From: Gammaproteobacteria bacterium | Lineage (GTDB): Bacteria > Pseudomonadota > Gammaproteobacteria > Burkholderiales > Rhodocyclaceae | Assembly: GCA_018819515.1 (NCBI GenBank) | Contig: JAHJPX010000007.1 | Location: 592,781-656,780 of the forward strand | Reading direction: 5' to 3' | Length of the DNA stretch: 64,000 bases | Part shown: piece after piece, positions 35,522 to 43,288 of the stretch | Position numbering within the stretch: position 1 is the first letter of the stretch | Layout of the letters: each line of letters starts with the position of its first letter | Program-made: the position numbers and the translations under genes | The notes under the pieces: model-generated | What the model was told of the DNA's origin: nothing | The model's input: the letters and a program-made list of their open reading frames with translations, nothing else | The model's database searches: none

Positions 35522-35929
35522 ATGGATTTTCTGCAGCAAAACATCATGTGGGTCATTGCCGCCGCGGTAAGCGGCGCCATGCTGATCAACTCGTTGATCC
35601 GCGGCGGTGGCAAGGGCGTTTCGGTTGCCGAGGCCACATTGCTGATCAACCGTGAGGATGCGCTGGTGCTCGACGTGCGCGAGACCAGCGAGTGGACCGC
35701 CGGCCATATTCCCAATGCCCGCCATATCGCCATGGGACAGCTGGCCAAGCGGTTGAGCGAAATCGACAAGCACAAGGAAAAGCCGGTGATCGTCTGCTGC
35801 GCCAGCGGCAACCGCTCGTCGAACGCCTGCGGCACCCTGGAACGCGCCGGTTTTGCGCGCGTATTCAATCTCAACGGCGGAATCGGCGCCTGGACGGGCG
35901 CCGGCCTGCCCGTGACGACGAAAGGTTGA
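35522..35929 (+). CDS. Membrane-anchored rhodanese-like sulfurtransferase
   Basis: A 135-residue protein with one N-terminal membrane helix (IMWVIAAAVSGAMLI) and a single rhodanese domain. LVLDVRETSEWTAGHI is the conserved opening, and the active-site loop is CCASGNRSS, with Cys-Ala-Ser-Gly-Asn-Arg positioned as in active rhodaneses. It starts 9 bases after the ArsR gene and precedes grxC by three bases, so the three form an operon. It likely handles sulfane sulfur at the inner membrane. Confidence 0.88.
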   Translation: MDFLQQNIMWVIAAAVSGAMLINSLIRGGGKGVSVAEATLLINREDALVLDVRETSEWTAGHIPNARHIAMGQLAKRLSEIDKHKEKPVIVCCASGNRSSNACGTLERAGFARVFNLNGGIGAWTGAGLPVTTKG

Positions 35930-35932
35930 GCG

Positions 35933-36190
35933 GTGAAGAACGTTCTCATGTACTGCACGGCAGTGTGTCCCTATTGCGTGCGGGCCGAAGCGCTGCTGAA
36001 GCGCAAGGGTGTCACCGAGATCGAGAAGGTCCGTATCGATCTCGATCCGGCGCGCAGCGAAGAGATGATGGCGCGCACCGGCCGTCGTACCGTGCCGCAG
36101 ATCTATATCGGCGAAACGCACGTCGGCGGTTGCGACGACCTGCACGACCTCGAACGTCAGGGAAAACTCGACCCGCTGTTGGCGGCGTAA
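35933..36190 (+). CDS. grxC: Glutaredoxin 3 (GrxC type)
   Basis: An 85-residue dithiol glutaredoxin reduced by glutathione. The active site is CPYC at residues 12-15, with the cis-proline loop TVPQIYIGETHVGG and the C-terminal GGCDDLHDLE typical of Grx3. The start is a GTG at 35933. Placement after the rhodanese suggests thiol or persulfide reduction; in many proteobacteria grxC also precedes secB, as here. Confidence 0.95.
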   Translation: MKNVLMYCTAVCPYCVRAEALLKRKGVTEIEKVRIDLDPARSEEMMARTGRRTVPQIYIGETHVGGCDDLHDLERQGKLDPLLAA

Positions 36191-36256
36191 CGGCCCGGCA
36201 ATCGAGCATGCGGTAGAATCGCCGCTCACTTTCACATATTTGCGTGCCTTCCCGTC

Positions 36257-36715
36257 ATGAGCGAACAGCAGCAACCGGTATTCAGCATCGAGAAGATCTA
36301 CGTCAAGGACCTCTCAATCGAGCTTCCCAATGCGCCGCAGTGCTTCCTTGAGCGCGAGGCGGCGCAGATCGAAGTGCAGATGGGTTCTTCCGGCACCGCG
36401 GTCGGCGAAGGCACGTTCGAGGTGGTGCTCACCGTCACTATCACCGCCAGGGTCGGCGACAAGACCCAGTTCCTGGTCGAGGTGGCGCAGGCTGGCATCT
36501 ATCTGATCCAGAATGTGCCGGAACAGGAAATCGAGCCGATCATCGCCGTCGCCTGCCCGAACATTCTTTTCCCGTATGCGCGCGAAACCGTGTCGGACTG
36601 CGTTACGCGGGCCGGCTTCCCGCCGGTGCTGCTGGCCCCGGTGAACTTCGACGCCGTCTATCGGCAGCGTCTCGAAGCTCAGCAGGGTGCACCGCGCGAA
36701 GTCCCGATCCAGTAA
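36257..36715 (+). CDS. secB: Protein-export chaperone SecB
   Basis: Tetrameric chaperone that keeps preproteins unfolded and delivers them to SecA. The 152-residue protein shows FSIEKIYVKDLSIELPNAP, then VEVAQAGIYLIQNV and the conserved LFPYARETVSDCVTRAGFPP. It is followed four bases later by an SH3-domain gene and then gpsA, a standard secB-gpsA neighbourhood. Confidence 0.97.
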   Translation: MSEQQQPVFSIEKIYVKDLSIELPNAPQCFLEREAAQIEVQMGSSGTAVGEGTFEVVLTVTITARVGDKTQFLVEVAQAGIYLIQNVPEQEIEPIIAVACPNILFPYARETVSDCVTRAGFPPVLLAPVNFDAVYRQRLEAQQGAPREVPIQ

Positions 36716-36719
36716 GGCC

Positions 36720-37157
36720 ATGTGGCAACGAACGGCAATCCTGATTCTCGGCATGATGGCGGCGCTGCCTGCGGCCGCGCTTGACTACCAATCGGTCATC
36801 GAGGCCGCCGTGCTTTACGATACGCCATCACGGCAGGGTACGCCGCTTTACGCGATCGCTCGCGGCACGCCAGTGGAAACGGTGGTGGCGCTCGATGCCT
36901 GGGTCAAGGTGCGCGACAGCACCGGCGATCTCGCCTGGATCGAGAAACGGCTTCTTTCGGAAAAGCGCATGGTGATCGTGAGCGCGGATCGTGCCACGGT
37001 GCGCGCCCAACCCTATGACGCCGCGCCGATCGTCTTCGAAGCGGAGCGCGACGTACTGCTCGAATTGGCCGGACCCGGACCGATAGGTTGGGCCAAGGTT
37101 CGGCATCGCGACGGCCGGCAGGGCTACATCAAGGCCCTTCAGGTCTGGGGGAACTGA
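36720..37157 (+). CDS. Exported SH3-domain protein
   Basis: A 145-residue protein with a signal peptide (RTAILILGMMAALPAAALD) and two bacterial SH3-like repeats: residues about 25-80 (AVLYDTPSRQGTPLYAIARG, WVKVRDSTGDLAWIEKRLL) and about 85-145 (ATVRAQPYDAAPIVFEAERD, GWAKVRHRDGRQGYIKA). Such domains bind peptidoglycan or peptides in the periplasm. It lies between secB and gpsA in one transcript. The exact role is unknown. Confidence 0.82.
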   Translation: MWQRTAILILGMMAALPAAALDYQSVIEAAVLYDTPSRQGTPLYAIARGTPVETVVALDAWVKVRDSTGDLAWIEKRLLSEKRMVIVSADRATVRAQPYDAAPIVFEAERDVLLELAGPGPIGWAKVRHRDGRQGYIKALQVWGN

Positions 37158-37159
37158 TG

Positions 37160-37230
37160 CCCCCGCACGCTCGCAAACCCGGCTCGCTGCCCCCCACGGG
37201 GGGGTGCGATGCGCTTGGGGCGGCCCGGCG
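37160..37230 (+). repeat. Leader repeat of the second family, copy 2
   Basis: CCCCCGCACGCTCGCAAA, then CCCGGCTCGCTGCCCCCCAC with a G-run, a short spacer and CTTGGGGCGGCCCGGCG. It matches the minus strand of 7060-7141 and ends 12 bases before the gpsA GTG, in the same direction as the gene. Confidence 0.75.
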
Positions 37231-37242
37231 CGCATCGACCCC

Positions 37243-38214
37243 GTGAAGATTGCAGTCTTCGGCGCGGGCGCCTGGGGCACCGCACTGGCACTGGCCTTTT
37301 CCGACCGTCATGAGGTGCGCGTGTGGACCTGGCTGGCCGCGCACGCCGACGCCATGAACGCCGCGCGCGAGAACGCCGAATTCCTGCCCGGATATCCGCT
37401 TCCCGAAGGTCTCTTGGTCAGCGCCAATGCCGACGAAGTGCTTGCCGACGCGGAACTGGCCATCATCGCCACGCCCATGGCAGGCTTGCGCGCCGCGGTC
37501 GGAACGCTTGGCAACCGTGTGCCGTTCCTGTGGGTCTGCAAGGGGCTCGAGGTCGGCAGCGGCCTGCTGCCGCACCAGGTGGTGGAACAGGTGGGAACCA
37601 CACAGCCCTGCGGCGCGTTGACCGGGCCGAGTTTCGCCGAGGAGGTTGCCCGGGGCTTGCCGACCGCGGTGACGCTTGCTTCGCGCAATGCCGGTTTCGC
37701 CAGCGACATGGCCGATGCGCTGCACACGCCGCGCCTGCGCATTTACGCCAACGACGACATCGTCGGCGCCGAGGTCGGCGGCGCAGTGAAAAACGTCCTG
37801 GCCATCGCGACCGGACTTTGCGACGGGCTCGGCCTGGGCCTCAACGCCCGTGCCGCGCTGATGACACGCGGCCTGGCCGAGATCACCCGCTTCGGCATGG
37901 CGGTGGGCGCCAGACGCGAGACGTTCATGGGCCTGGCCGGCCTGGGCGACATGATTCTTACCTGCACCGGCGACCTGTCGCGCAACCGCCGCGTCGGGTT
38001 GGCGCTGGCCTCCGGAAAGCCCATCGACATCATCCAGCGCGAACTCGGTCATGTCGCCGAGGGCGTCATGACCGCGCACGAAGTTCTGCGGCGGGCCGAG
38101 GCGCTCGGTGTCGACATGCCGATCACCGAAGCCGTCTGTGCCGTGCTCGACGGCCGCATCCAGGCCACCGAAACGGTGGCGCGGCTGATGGAACGAGACA
38201 CCAAAAGCGAGTAA
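37243..38214 (+). CDS. gpsA: Glycerol-3-phosphate dehydrogenase [NAD(P)+]
   Basis: Makes glycerol 3-phosphate for phospholipid synthesis. The 323-residue protein starts at GTG 37243 with VKIAVFGAGAWGTALALAF (NAD-binding fold). Further family parts are GLEVGSGLLPHQV, GALTGPSFAEEVARGLPTAVTLAS and the catalytic-lysine segment GGAVKNVLAIATG. The leader is copy 2 of the second repeat family rather than an ordinary ribosome-site region. Confidence 0.95.
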   Translation: MKIAVFGAGAWGTALALAFSDRHEVRVWTWLAAHADAMNAARENAEFLPGYPLPEGLLVSANADEVLADAELAIIATPMAGLRAAVGTLGNRVPFLWVCKGLEVGSGLLPHQVVEQVGTTQPCGALTGPSFAEEVARGLPTAVTLASRNAGFASDMADALHTPRLRIYANDDIVGAEVGGAVKNVLAIATGLCDGLGLGLNARAALMTRGLAEITRFGMAVGARRETFMGLAGLGDMILTCTGDLSRNRRVGLALASGKPIDIIQRELGHVAEGVMTAHEVLRRAEALGVDMPITEAVCAVLDGRIQATETVARLMERDTKSE

Positions 38215-38224
38215 CCCGCTAGTC

Positions 38225-38248
38225 GGCGTACCACCGCAGCTGACTTTT
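38225..38248 (-). repeat. 24-bp dispersed repeat, copy H (degenerate, convergent gap)
   Basis: Three mismatches to consensus (CTGCGGTGG in the centre). One of two copies in the minus orientation. Lies between the converging gpsA and trmL. Confidence 0.65.
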
Positions 38249-38255
38249 CCTGCCG

Positions 38256-38720
38256 TCAGACCCCGCCTGCGAACCCTTGCTGCCGCCAGGCTTCGAACAC
38301 CGCCACCGCCACTGCGTTCGACAAATTGAGGCTGCGGTTGCCCGGCACCATGGGTAGCCGCAAACGATTCCGCGCCGGGAAGTCGGCGAGGATTTCCGCC
38401 GGCAAGCCGCGCGACTCTGGCCCGAACACGAAGACGTCGCCGGCCTGAAACTGCGTTGCGTGCAGTGCGGTCTCGCCCTTGGTGCTGATCGCAAACAGCC
38501 GATGTTCACGCAGTTCCGCGTGGCATTCTTCCCAGCTTTCGTGCACCCGCATGGTCGCGAACTCGTGGTAGTCGAGCCCGGCGCGGCGCAGCGACTTGTC
38601 GTCGATGTCGAAGCCGAGCGGACGGACCAGATGGAGCGTTGCGCCCGTGTTGGCCGCAAGTCGGATGACGTTTCCCGTGTTCGGCGGAATCTCGGGCTGA
38701 TAGAGGACGATGTGGAACAT
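38256..38720 (-). CDS. trmL: tRNA (cytidine/uridine-34-2'-O)-methyltransferase
   Basis: SPOUT-class enzyme that methylates the wobble ribose of leucine tRNAs. The 154-residue protein has MFHIVLYQPEIPPNTGNVIRL at the start, then FVFGPESRGLP and the knot region RLPMVPGNRSLNLSNAVAVAV. The gene converges with gpsA; copy H of the repeat lies in the 41-base gap. Confidence 0.95.
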   Translation of the reverse strand: MFHIVLYQPEIPPNTGNVIRLAANTGATLHLVRPLGFDIDDKSLRRAGLDYHEFATMRVHESWEECHAELREHRLFAISTKGETALHATQFQAGDVFVFGPESRGLPAEILADFPARNRLRLPMVPGNRSLNLSNAVAVAVFEAWRQQGFAGGV

Positions 38721-38772
38721 GACGGCGCAATTCGTTTAGGATGAACGCCAGTCTATTGCGTAAGAAGGACTT

Positions 38773-39156
38773 ATGGCACGTGGCGACCCGGCGGAACAGG
38801 CGCTTCTGCGACTCGAATCGCGGCGCTTCTCGACCCGCTGTGAAACCCAGATTGCGCTGATCCAGCGCGCGGATACCCTGCGCGAGCTGGCGCGGCTGGC
38901 GACGATTCCGCTGCCGTTCCGCCTGACCGAGGACTTCGCCAGCCGCGACGCACAGCGCCACGTTGCCCAAGCGGCCGAGGACCGTGCCCGTGAGCTGATC
39001 CACGAGCAGATCGACCGTTGCCTGCGTGCGGAGCCGGAGCGGCGCGAAATCATGAAGGGCAAGCTGGCCGAGGATTGGGCCAATTTGACGGGTGTTCTTG
39101 GCCATTTGCGAGCCTGGGCAAAGGGCAAACTTGCGTCAGCGCAACAGTTGAGGTGA
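38773..39156 (+). CDS. Unknown 127-residue helical protein
   Basis: Not recognised. The sequence is strongly helical and charged (RLESRRFSTRCETQIALIQRAD, then RHVAQAAEDRARELIHEQID), without signal or membrane segments. The start ATG at 38773 follows a short divergent gap with trmL. It is followed by 117 AT-rich bases before mshE, so it is probably a separate unit from the pilus genes. Confidence 0.6.
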   Translation: MARGDPAEQALLRLESRRFSTRCETQIALIQRADTLRELARLATIPLPFRLTEDFASRDAQRHVAQAAEDRARELIHEQIDRCLRAEPERREIMKGKLAEDWANLTGVLGHLRAWAKGKLASAQQLR

Positions 39157-39273
39157 ACCGCAAGACTGGTTTTTCTTGTGGTTTGGCTCAATTCGGATTA
39201 TTTTTTGTCGATAAATCATTGTGCTGCATTGAGAACCTCATCTTTTTCTTGAGCGAGATTCATCGAATATCCA

Positions 39274-40986
39274 ATGGCTCGGCCGCCGCAACGCATACGC
39301 TTGGGTGATCTGCTGATACAGGAAGGGCTGCTCAGCAATGAGCAACTCGGACTGGCGCTCGAAGAGCAGAAACGCAGCGGGCGCAAGCTCGGCCGCATCT
39401 TCGTCGATAGCGGTTACGTGACGGAAGACGGCATCGCCAAGGCATTGGCCCGCCAGTTGCGCGCCGAATTCGTCGACCTGCGCAGTTTCCAGCCCAAGCC
39501 CGATCTCATCAAGCTGCTGCCCGAACCGCAGGCACGCCGCTTCCGCGCCATCGTCCTCGACGAGCAGGCTGGCCAATTGCGCGTCGGCTTCGCCGATCCC
39601 ACCGACATCACCGCCTACGACGAGGTGGCGCGCATCGTTCGCCGCGACATCGAACTGGTGGTGGTGATCGAGAGTCAGTTGGTGCCGCTGCTCGACCGGG
39701 TCTATCGCCGCACCGAGGAAATATCCGGGCTGGCCAAGGAACTGACCCAGGAGATGGGCGACATCCCGTTCGAATTCGGCTCCGTGCTCGGGCTTGCCCC
39801 GGGCGCCGAGGATGCGCCGGTCGTCAAGCTGCTCAATACCGTGTTCGAGGAAGCGCTGAAGATGCGCGCGTCGGACATCCACGTCGAGCCGCAGGAAAAG
39901 TCGCTGATCATCCGCTTCCGCATCGACGGTGTGCTGCACGTCCAGACCGAGGCGGATGCCAAGATTGCTTCCGCGCTAGTGCTGCGCCTGAAGCTGATGT
40001 CCGGCCTCGATATTTCCGAAAAGCGGCTGCCGCAGGACGGCCGCTTCGCGCTGCAGTTGCGCGGCGCGCCGGTCGATGTGCGTATTTCCTCCATGCCGAC
40101 GCAGTTCGGTGAATCGGTGGTCATGCGCCTGCTGGTGCAGAACGCTGCGCTGATGGATCTCAACCGGCTGAACATGCCGCCGCGCGTGCTGGAACGTTTT
40201 CGCGCCGCCATCCATCGCCAGTCCGGCATCGTGCTGGTGACAGGCCCCACCGGTTCCGGCAAGACGACCACGCTCTACGCCGCGCTCAACGAGCTCAACA
40301 CGCCAGAGAAGAAGATCATCACTGTCGAGGACCCGGTCGAGTACCGTCTGGCCGGCCTCAATCAGGTGCAGGTGCACGAAAAGATCGACCTCTCTTTCGC
40401 GCGCGTGCTGCGCAGCACCCTGCGCCAGGACCCGGACATCCTCTTGGTCGGCGAAATGCGCGATCAGGACACCGCCGAGATTGGCATGCGCGCTGCCATG
40501 ACCGGCCACATGGTGCTGTCGACCCTGCACACCAACGATTCGCTATCCACGCCGATCCGCCTGCTCGACATGGGCGTGCCGCGCTACATGGTGGCGCTGT
40601 CGATCCAGATGGTGCTGGCGCAGCGGTTGATCCGCGTCGTCTGCGAATACTGTTCCGAGCCACATACGTTGGCGCCTCATGAGCGCGAGTGGCTGCGCTA
40701 CGAACTCGGCGATCGCGTCGACGGCTTCGAGTACCGTCATGGCCGCGGTTGCGCCCATTGCGCCAATACCGGCTTCCAGGGTCGGCAGGCGATCTACGAG
40801 TTCCTGGAAATGTCCAACACCCTGGTCGAAGCGGTCAACCACGGCGATCCCAACGAGTTCATCCGCATCGGCCGCGAACAGATGGCCGGCGAAACCCTGC
40901 GCCGCGACGCAGTACGCCTAGTCACCGCTGGACGCACCACGCCGGAAGAGGCGATGCGCATTTCCAGCCAGGTCGACGAGGACTAG
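39274..40986 (+). CDS. mshE: MSHA pilus assembly ATPase MshE with c-di-GMP-binding N-domain
   Basis: Powers extension of the MSHA type IV pilus. Of 570 residues, the first 150 form an MshEN domain with the tandem motif (RLGDLLIQEGLLSNEQLGLA, then KLGRIFVDSGYVTEDGIAKA), known in Vibrio MshE to bind c-di-GMP. The GspE core has Walker A GPTGSGKTT at 324-332, an Asp box TVEDPVEYRL and His box HMVLSTLHTND, and a zinc site from CEYC and CAHC. The 117-base AT-rich region upstream (39157-39273) is the likely operon promoter. mshG follows after four bases. Confidence 0.93.
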   Translation: MARPPQRIRLGDLLIQEGLLSNEQLGLALEEQKRSGRKLGRIFVDSGYVTEDGIAKALARQLRAEFVDLRSFQPKPDLIKLLPEPQARRFRAIVLDEQAGQLRVGFADPTDITAYDEVARIVRRDIELVVVIESQLVPLLDRVYRRTEEISGLAKELTQEMGDIPFEFGSVLGLAPGAEDAPVVKLLNTVFEEALKMRASDIHVEPQEKSLIIRFRIDGVLHVQTEADAKIASALVLRLKLMSGLDISEKRLPQDGRFALQLRGAPVDVRISSMPTQFGESVVMRLLVQNAALMDLNRLNMPPRVLERFRAAIHRQSGIVLVTGPTGSGKTTTLYAALNELNTPEKKIITVEDPVEYRLAGLNQVQVHEKIDLSFARVLRSTLRQDPDILLVGEMRDQDTAEIGMRAAMTGHMVLSTLHTNDSLSTPIRLLDMGVPRYMVALSIQMVLAQRLIRVVCEYCSEPHTLAPHEREWLRYELGDRVDGFEYRHGRGCAHCANTGFQGRQAIYEFLEMSNTLVEAVNHGDPNEFIRIGREQMAGETLRRDAVRLVTAGRTTPEEAMRISSQVDED

Positions 40987-40990
40987 TGTT

Positions 40991-42229
40991 GTGCCCGCCT
41001 TCGCATATCGTGGCCGCAATTCAGCAGGCGAATCCGTCGAGGGCGTGCTTGAGGGCAACAACGCGGCGGCCGTCGCCGACCTGCTGTTCGGCACCGGTGT
41101 CACGCCACTGGAAATCAAGCCCGCTCCGGCCGGCGCCGCCGAGTCGAAAGCCAGGGGCGGCGCGATCAATCTCGATCTGTTCGCGGAGAAGGTCGCGCAC
41201 GTCGATATCCTGCTGTTTACCCGCCAGCTCTACACGCTGCTCAAGGCCGGCGTGCCCATCATGCGCGCGCTCGCCGGCTTGCAGGAGTCGAGCCAGAACA
41301 ATGCCATGAAGACCATGCTCGGCGACGTGCGCCAGAGTCTCGACAGCGGCCGCGAACTGTCGGCTTCGCTGGCCCGGCATCCGAAAGCGTTCTCAAACTT
41401 CTATCTCGCCATGGTGCGTGTCGGCGAAATGACCGGTCGCCTGGAGGAAATCTTCCTGCGCCTGTTCGACCACATGGAGTTCGAACGCTTCATGCGCGAG
41501 CAGGTCAAGTCGGCGCTGCGCTATCCGAGCTTCGTCGTCATTGCCATGGCGGTGGCGCTGCTCGTGGTCAACGTCTGGGTGATCCCGACCTTCGCCAAGG
41601 TGTTCCAGGGTTTCAACGCCGAACTGCCGGCGGTGACCCGCGCGTTGATCGGCTTCTCCGAATTCACCGTCGCCTGGTGGCATCTGGTGCTGGCCGGAAT
41701 CGTCGCTGCGGCCTTCGCCTTCCGCGCCTGGATCGCCACGCCGGACGGCCGCTACACCTGGGACAAGGTCAAGATGCGCATCCCGATCGCCGGCAAGATC
41801 ATCCGCAAAGCGACGCTGGCGCGCTTCGCGCGAAGCTATGCGCTGGCGTTGCGCTCCGGCGTACCGCTGATCCAGGCGCTGACCACCGTGGCGCAGACCG
41901 TCGACAACGCCTTCATCGCCGACAAGGTCGAGCAGATGCGCGACGGCGTCGAACGTGGCGAGAGCATCCTGCGTGCCGCCATCGCCGCAGGCGTATTCAC
42001 GCCCGTCGTGTTGCAGATGATCGCCGTCGGCGAGGAGTCCGGCACCATCGACGACATGATGGAAGAGATCGCCGGCATGTACCAGAGCGAAGTCGAATAC
42101 GAACTCAAGACGCTCTCGCAGCAGATCGAGCCGATCTTGATCGTCATGCTCGGCGCGCTGGTGCTGGTGCTGGCGCTCGGCATCTTTCTGCCCATGTGGG
42201 ATCTCGGCAAGGTGGCGCTCAAGAAATGA
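40991..42229 (+). CDS. mshG: MSHA inner-membrane platform protein MshG (GspF/PilC family)
   Basis: Polytopic inner-membrane protein that couples MshE to pilin assembly. The 412-residue protein starts at GTG 40991 (VPAFAYRGRNSAGESVEG) and has two GspF domains, with LFTRQLYTLLKAGVPIMRAL in the first and RFARSYALALRSGVPLIQAL in the second, and three membrane helices. The TGA overlaps the next pilin gene as ATGA. Confidence 0.93.
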   Translation: MPAFAYRGRNSAGESVEGVLEGNNAAAVADLLFGTGVTPLEIKPAPAGAAESKARGGAINLDLFAEKVAHVDILLFTRQLYTLLKAGVPIMRALAGLQESSQNNAMKTMLGDVRQSLDSGRELSASLARHPKAFSNFYLAMVRVGEMTGRLEEIFLRLFDHMEFERFMREQVKSALRYPSFVVIAMAVALLVVNVWVIPTFAKVFQGFNAELPAVTRALIGFSEFTVAWWHLVLAGIVAAAFAFRAWIATPDGRYTWDKVKMRIPIAGKIIRKATLARFARSYALALRSGVPLIQALTTVAQTVDNAFIADKVEQMRDGVERGESILRAAIAAGVFTPVVLQMIAVGEESGTIDDMMEEIAGMYQSEVEYELKTLSQQIEPILIVMLGALVLVLALGIFLPMWDLGKVALKK

Positions 42230-42750
42230 AGGCGATACGCCAACGCGGATTCACGCTCATGGAACTGGTGGTGGTCATCGCCATCATCGCGATCCTCGCG
42301 GCGGTCGCCCTGCCGCGTTTCATCCAGGCGCAGCACGACGCGCGGGCAGCCAAGGCCAGGGCCATCTACGGCTCCCTGCGTTCGGCTTCGTCGCTGGCCC
42401 GTTCCCGCTGCGAACTTGATTTGGCCGGAACCGGTGCGCCGACGGGCAATGACTGCCGCAGTACGCCGCCGGTCGTCATGATGGACGGCCACCCGGTGCG
42501 CATCGTCAATCGTTTTCCGGCAGCGGCGGCTGACGGCATCGACGTTGCCGCCGACCTCAATCTGGCGGCCGATGGTATCGAGGCGAGCAACGGCACCGAC
42601 ATCAACAGCCTCGGCATGAGCGTGCCCAGCCGCACGCTAAAAGTCAGTGGTGGCGACACGCCGAGTTGTGGCGCGACCTATCTGGAGGCCGGTCTCAAGG
42701 ACGGCACCGTCGTCGGCGCGGAAGTGCGCGTCGCTACCGATGGCTGCTGA
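42226..42750 (+). CDS. MSHA minor pilin (MshB-like)
   Basis: A 174-residue type IV prepilin with a short leader cleaved at RQRG/FTLMELVVV, the conserved Glu at +5 and a hydrophobic stalk (IAIIAILAAVALP). The head is globular with a few cysteines (C-terminal SCGATY). It sits between mshG and the major pilin, the place of mshB in Vibrio. A slightly changed copy of the 24-bp repeat at 42639-42662 codes for LKVSGGDTP in the head domain. Confidence 0.85.
   Translation: MKAIRQRGFTLMELVVVIAIIAILAAVALPRFIQAQHDARAAKARAIYGSLRSASSLARSRCELDLAGTGAPTGNDCRSTPPVVMMDGHPVRIVNRFPAAAADGIDVAADLNLAADGIEASNGTDINSLGMSVPSRTLKVSGGDTPSCGATYLEAGLKDGTVVGAEVRVATDGC
42639..42662 (+). repeat. 24-bp dispersed repeat, copy I (inside the minor pilin gene)
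   Basis: Two mismatches (TG for CC), variable triplet ACA. Sense to the gene, frame kept. Confidence 0.7.
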
Positions 42751-42778
42751 TTCGGTCTATTATTTCTTTATATATATT
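42751..42778 (+). promoter_or_regulatory. AT-rich promoter-like region before mshA
   Basis: TTCGGT, 16 bases, TATATT (42773-42778) in a markedly AT-rich stretch. It could give extra transcription of the major pilin. The -35 is weak. Confidence 0.35.
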
Positions 42779-42798
42779 TGTCACGAAGGAGGCACAGC

Positions 42799-43200
42799 AT
42801 GAAAAAGCAAATGCAGCAAGGCTTCACCCTGATCGAACTGGTCGTCGTCATCGTTATTCTCGGGATTCTGGCGGCGACGGCACTGCCGCGGTTCATCGAC
42901 CTGCGCGACGAGGCGAATGAGGCCACCTACCAAGGCGTGAGGGGGGCCGCCGCCTCGTCGATGGCTGTCAACTACGCTGGCTGCTCGGCAGTCAACAACG
43001 TGGTGACGCCGAACAAGTGCGTTGCCGTGGACAACTGCGACGATACGACTTCCCTTATGCAGGGCGGTCTGCCGACGGGCTACAGCGTTACTGCGGCGGC
43101 GATTGCCGGCAATGGTACTGCGGTCGACTGCACGCTGGTTCTGGCTGGCTATACCCCGACCGGTCCGACGACGTTCAGCGGTCTGGGCGCCGGCCAGTAA
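42799..43200 (+). CDS. mshA: MSHA major pilin
   Basis: The main structural subunit, 133 residues, with a perfect AAGGAGG ribosome site seven bases before the ATG, as expected for an abundant protein. The leader MKKQMQQG is cleaved before FTLIELVVVIVILGILAATA; the head carries four cysteines (CSAVNN, NKCVAVDNC, VDCTLV), which could form disulfides. A GC-rich stem follows the stop and may reduce read-through into mshQ. Confidence 0.9.
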   Translation: MKKQMQQGFTLIELVVVIVILGILAATALPRFIDLRDEANEATYQGVRGAAASSMAVNYAGCSAVNNVVTPNKCVAVDNCDDTTSLMQGGLPTGYSVTAAAIAGNGTAVDCTLVLAGYTPTGPTTFSGLGAGQ

Positions 43201-43216
43201 GCCGCACCTTCGTGTG

Positions 43217-43249
43217 GAGGCGCCCCGCTGGTAGTTGGGGGCGTACTCC
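43217..43249 (+). terminator. Stem-loop after mshA, possible partial terminator
   Basis: Stem CGCCCC (43221-43226) / GGGGCG (43238-43243), extended by GGAG and CTCC, followed a few bases later by ATTGTTTT. The T-run is imperfect, so read-through into mshQ is expected. Confidence 0.45.
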
Positions 43250-43288
43250 AATTGTTTTCGTGGTGCCATACGCCGGAGTATCGGCCTG

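Noticed and set aside
42750..42751. sigma-54 promoters in front of the pilus genes
   Set aside because: No TGGCA-N7-TTGC pattern was found in the gaps before mshE, mshA or mshI.
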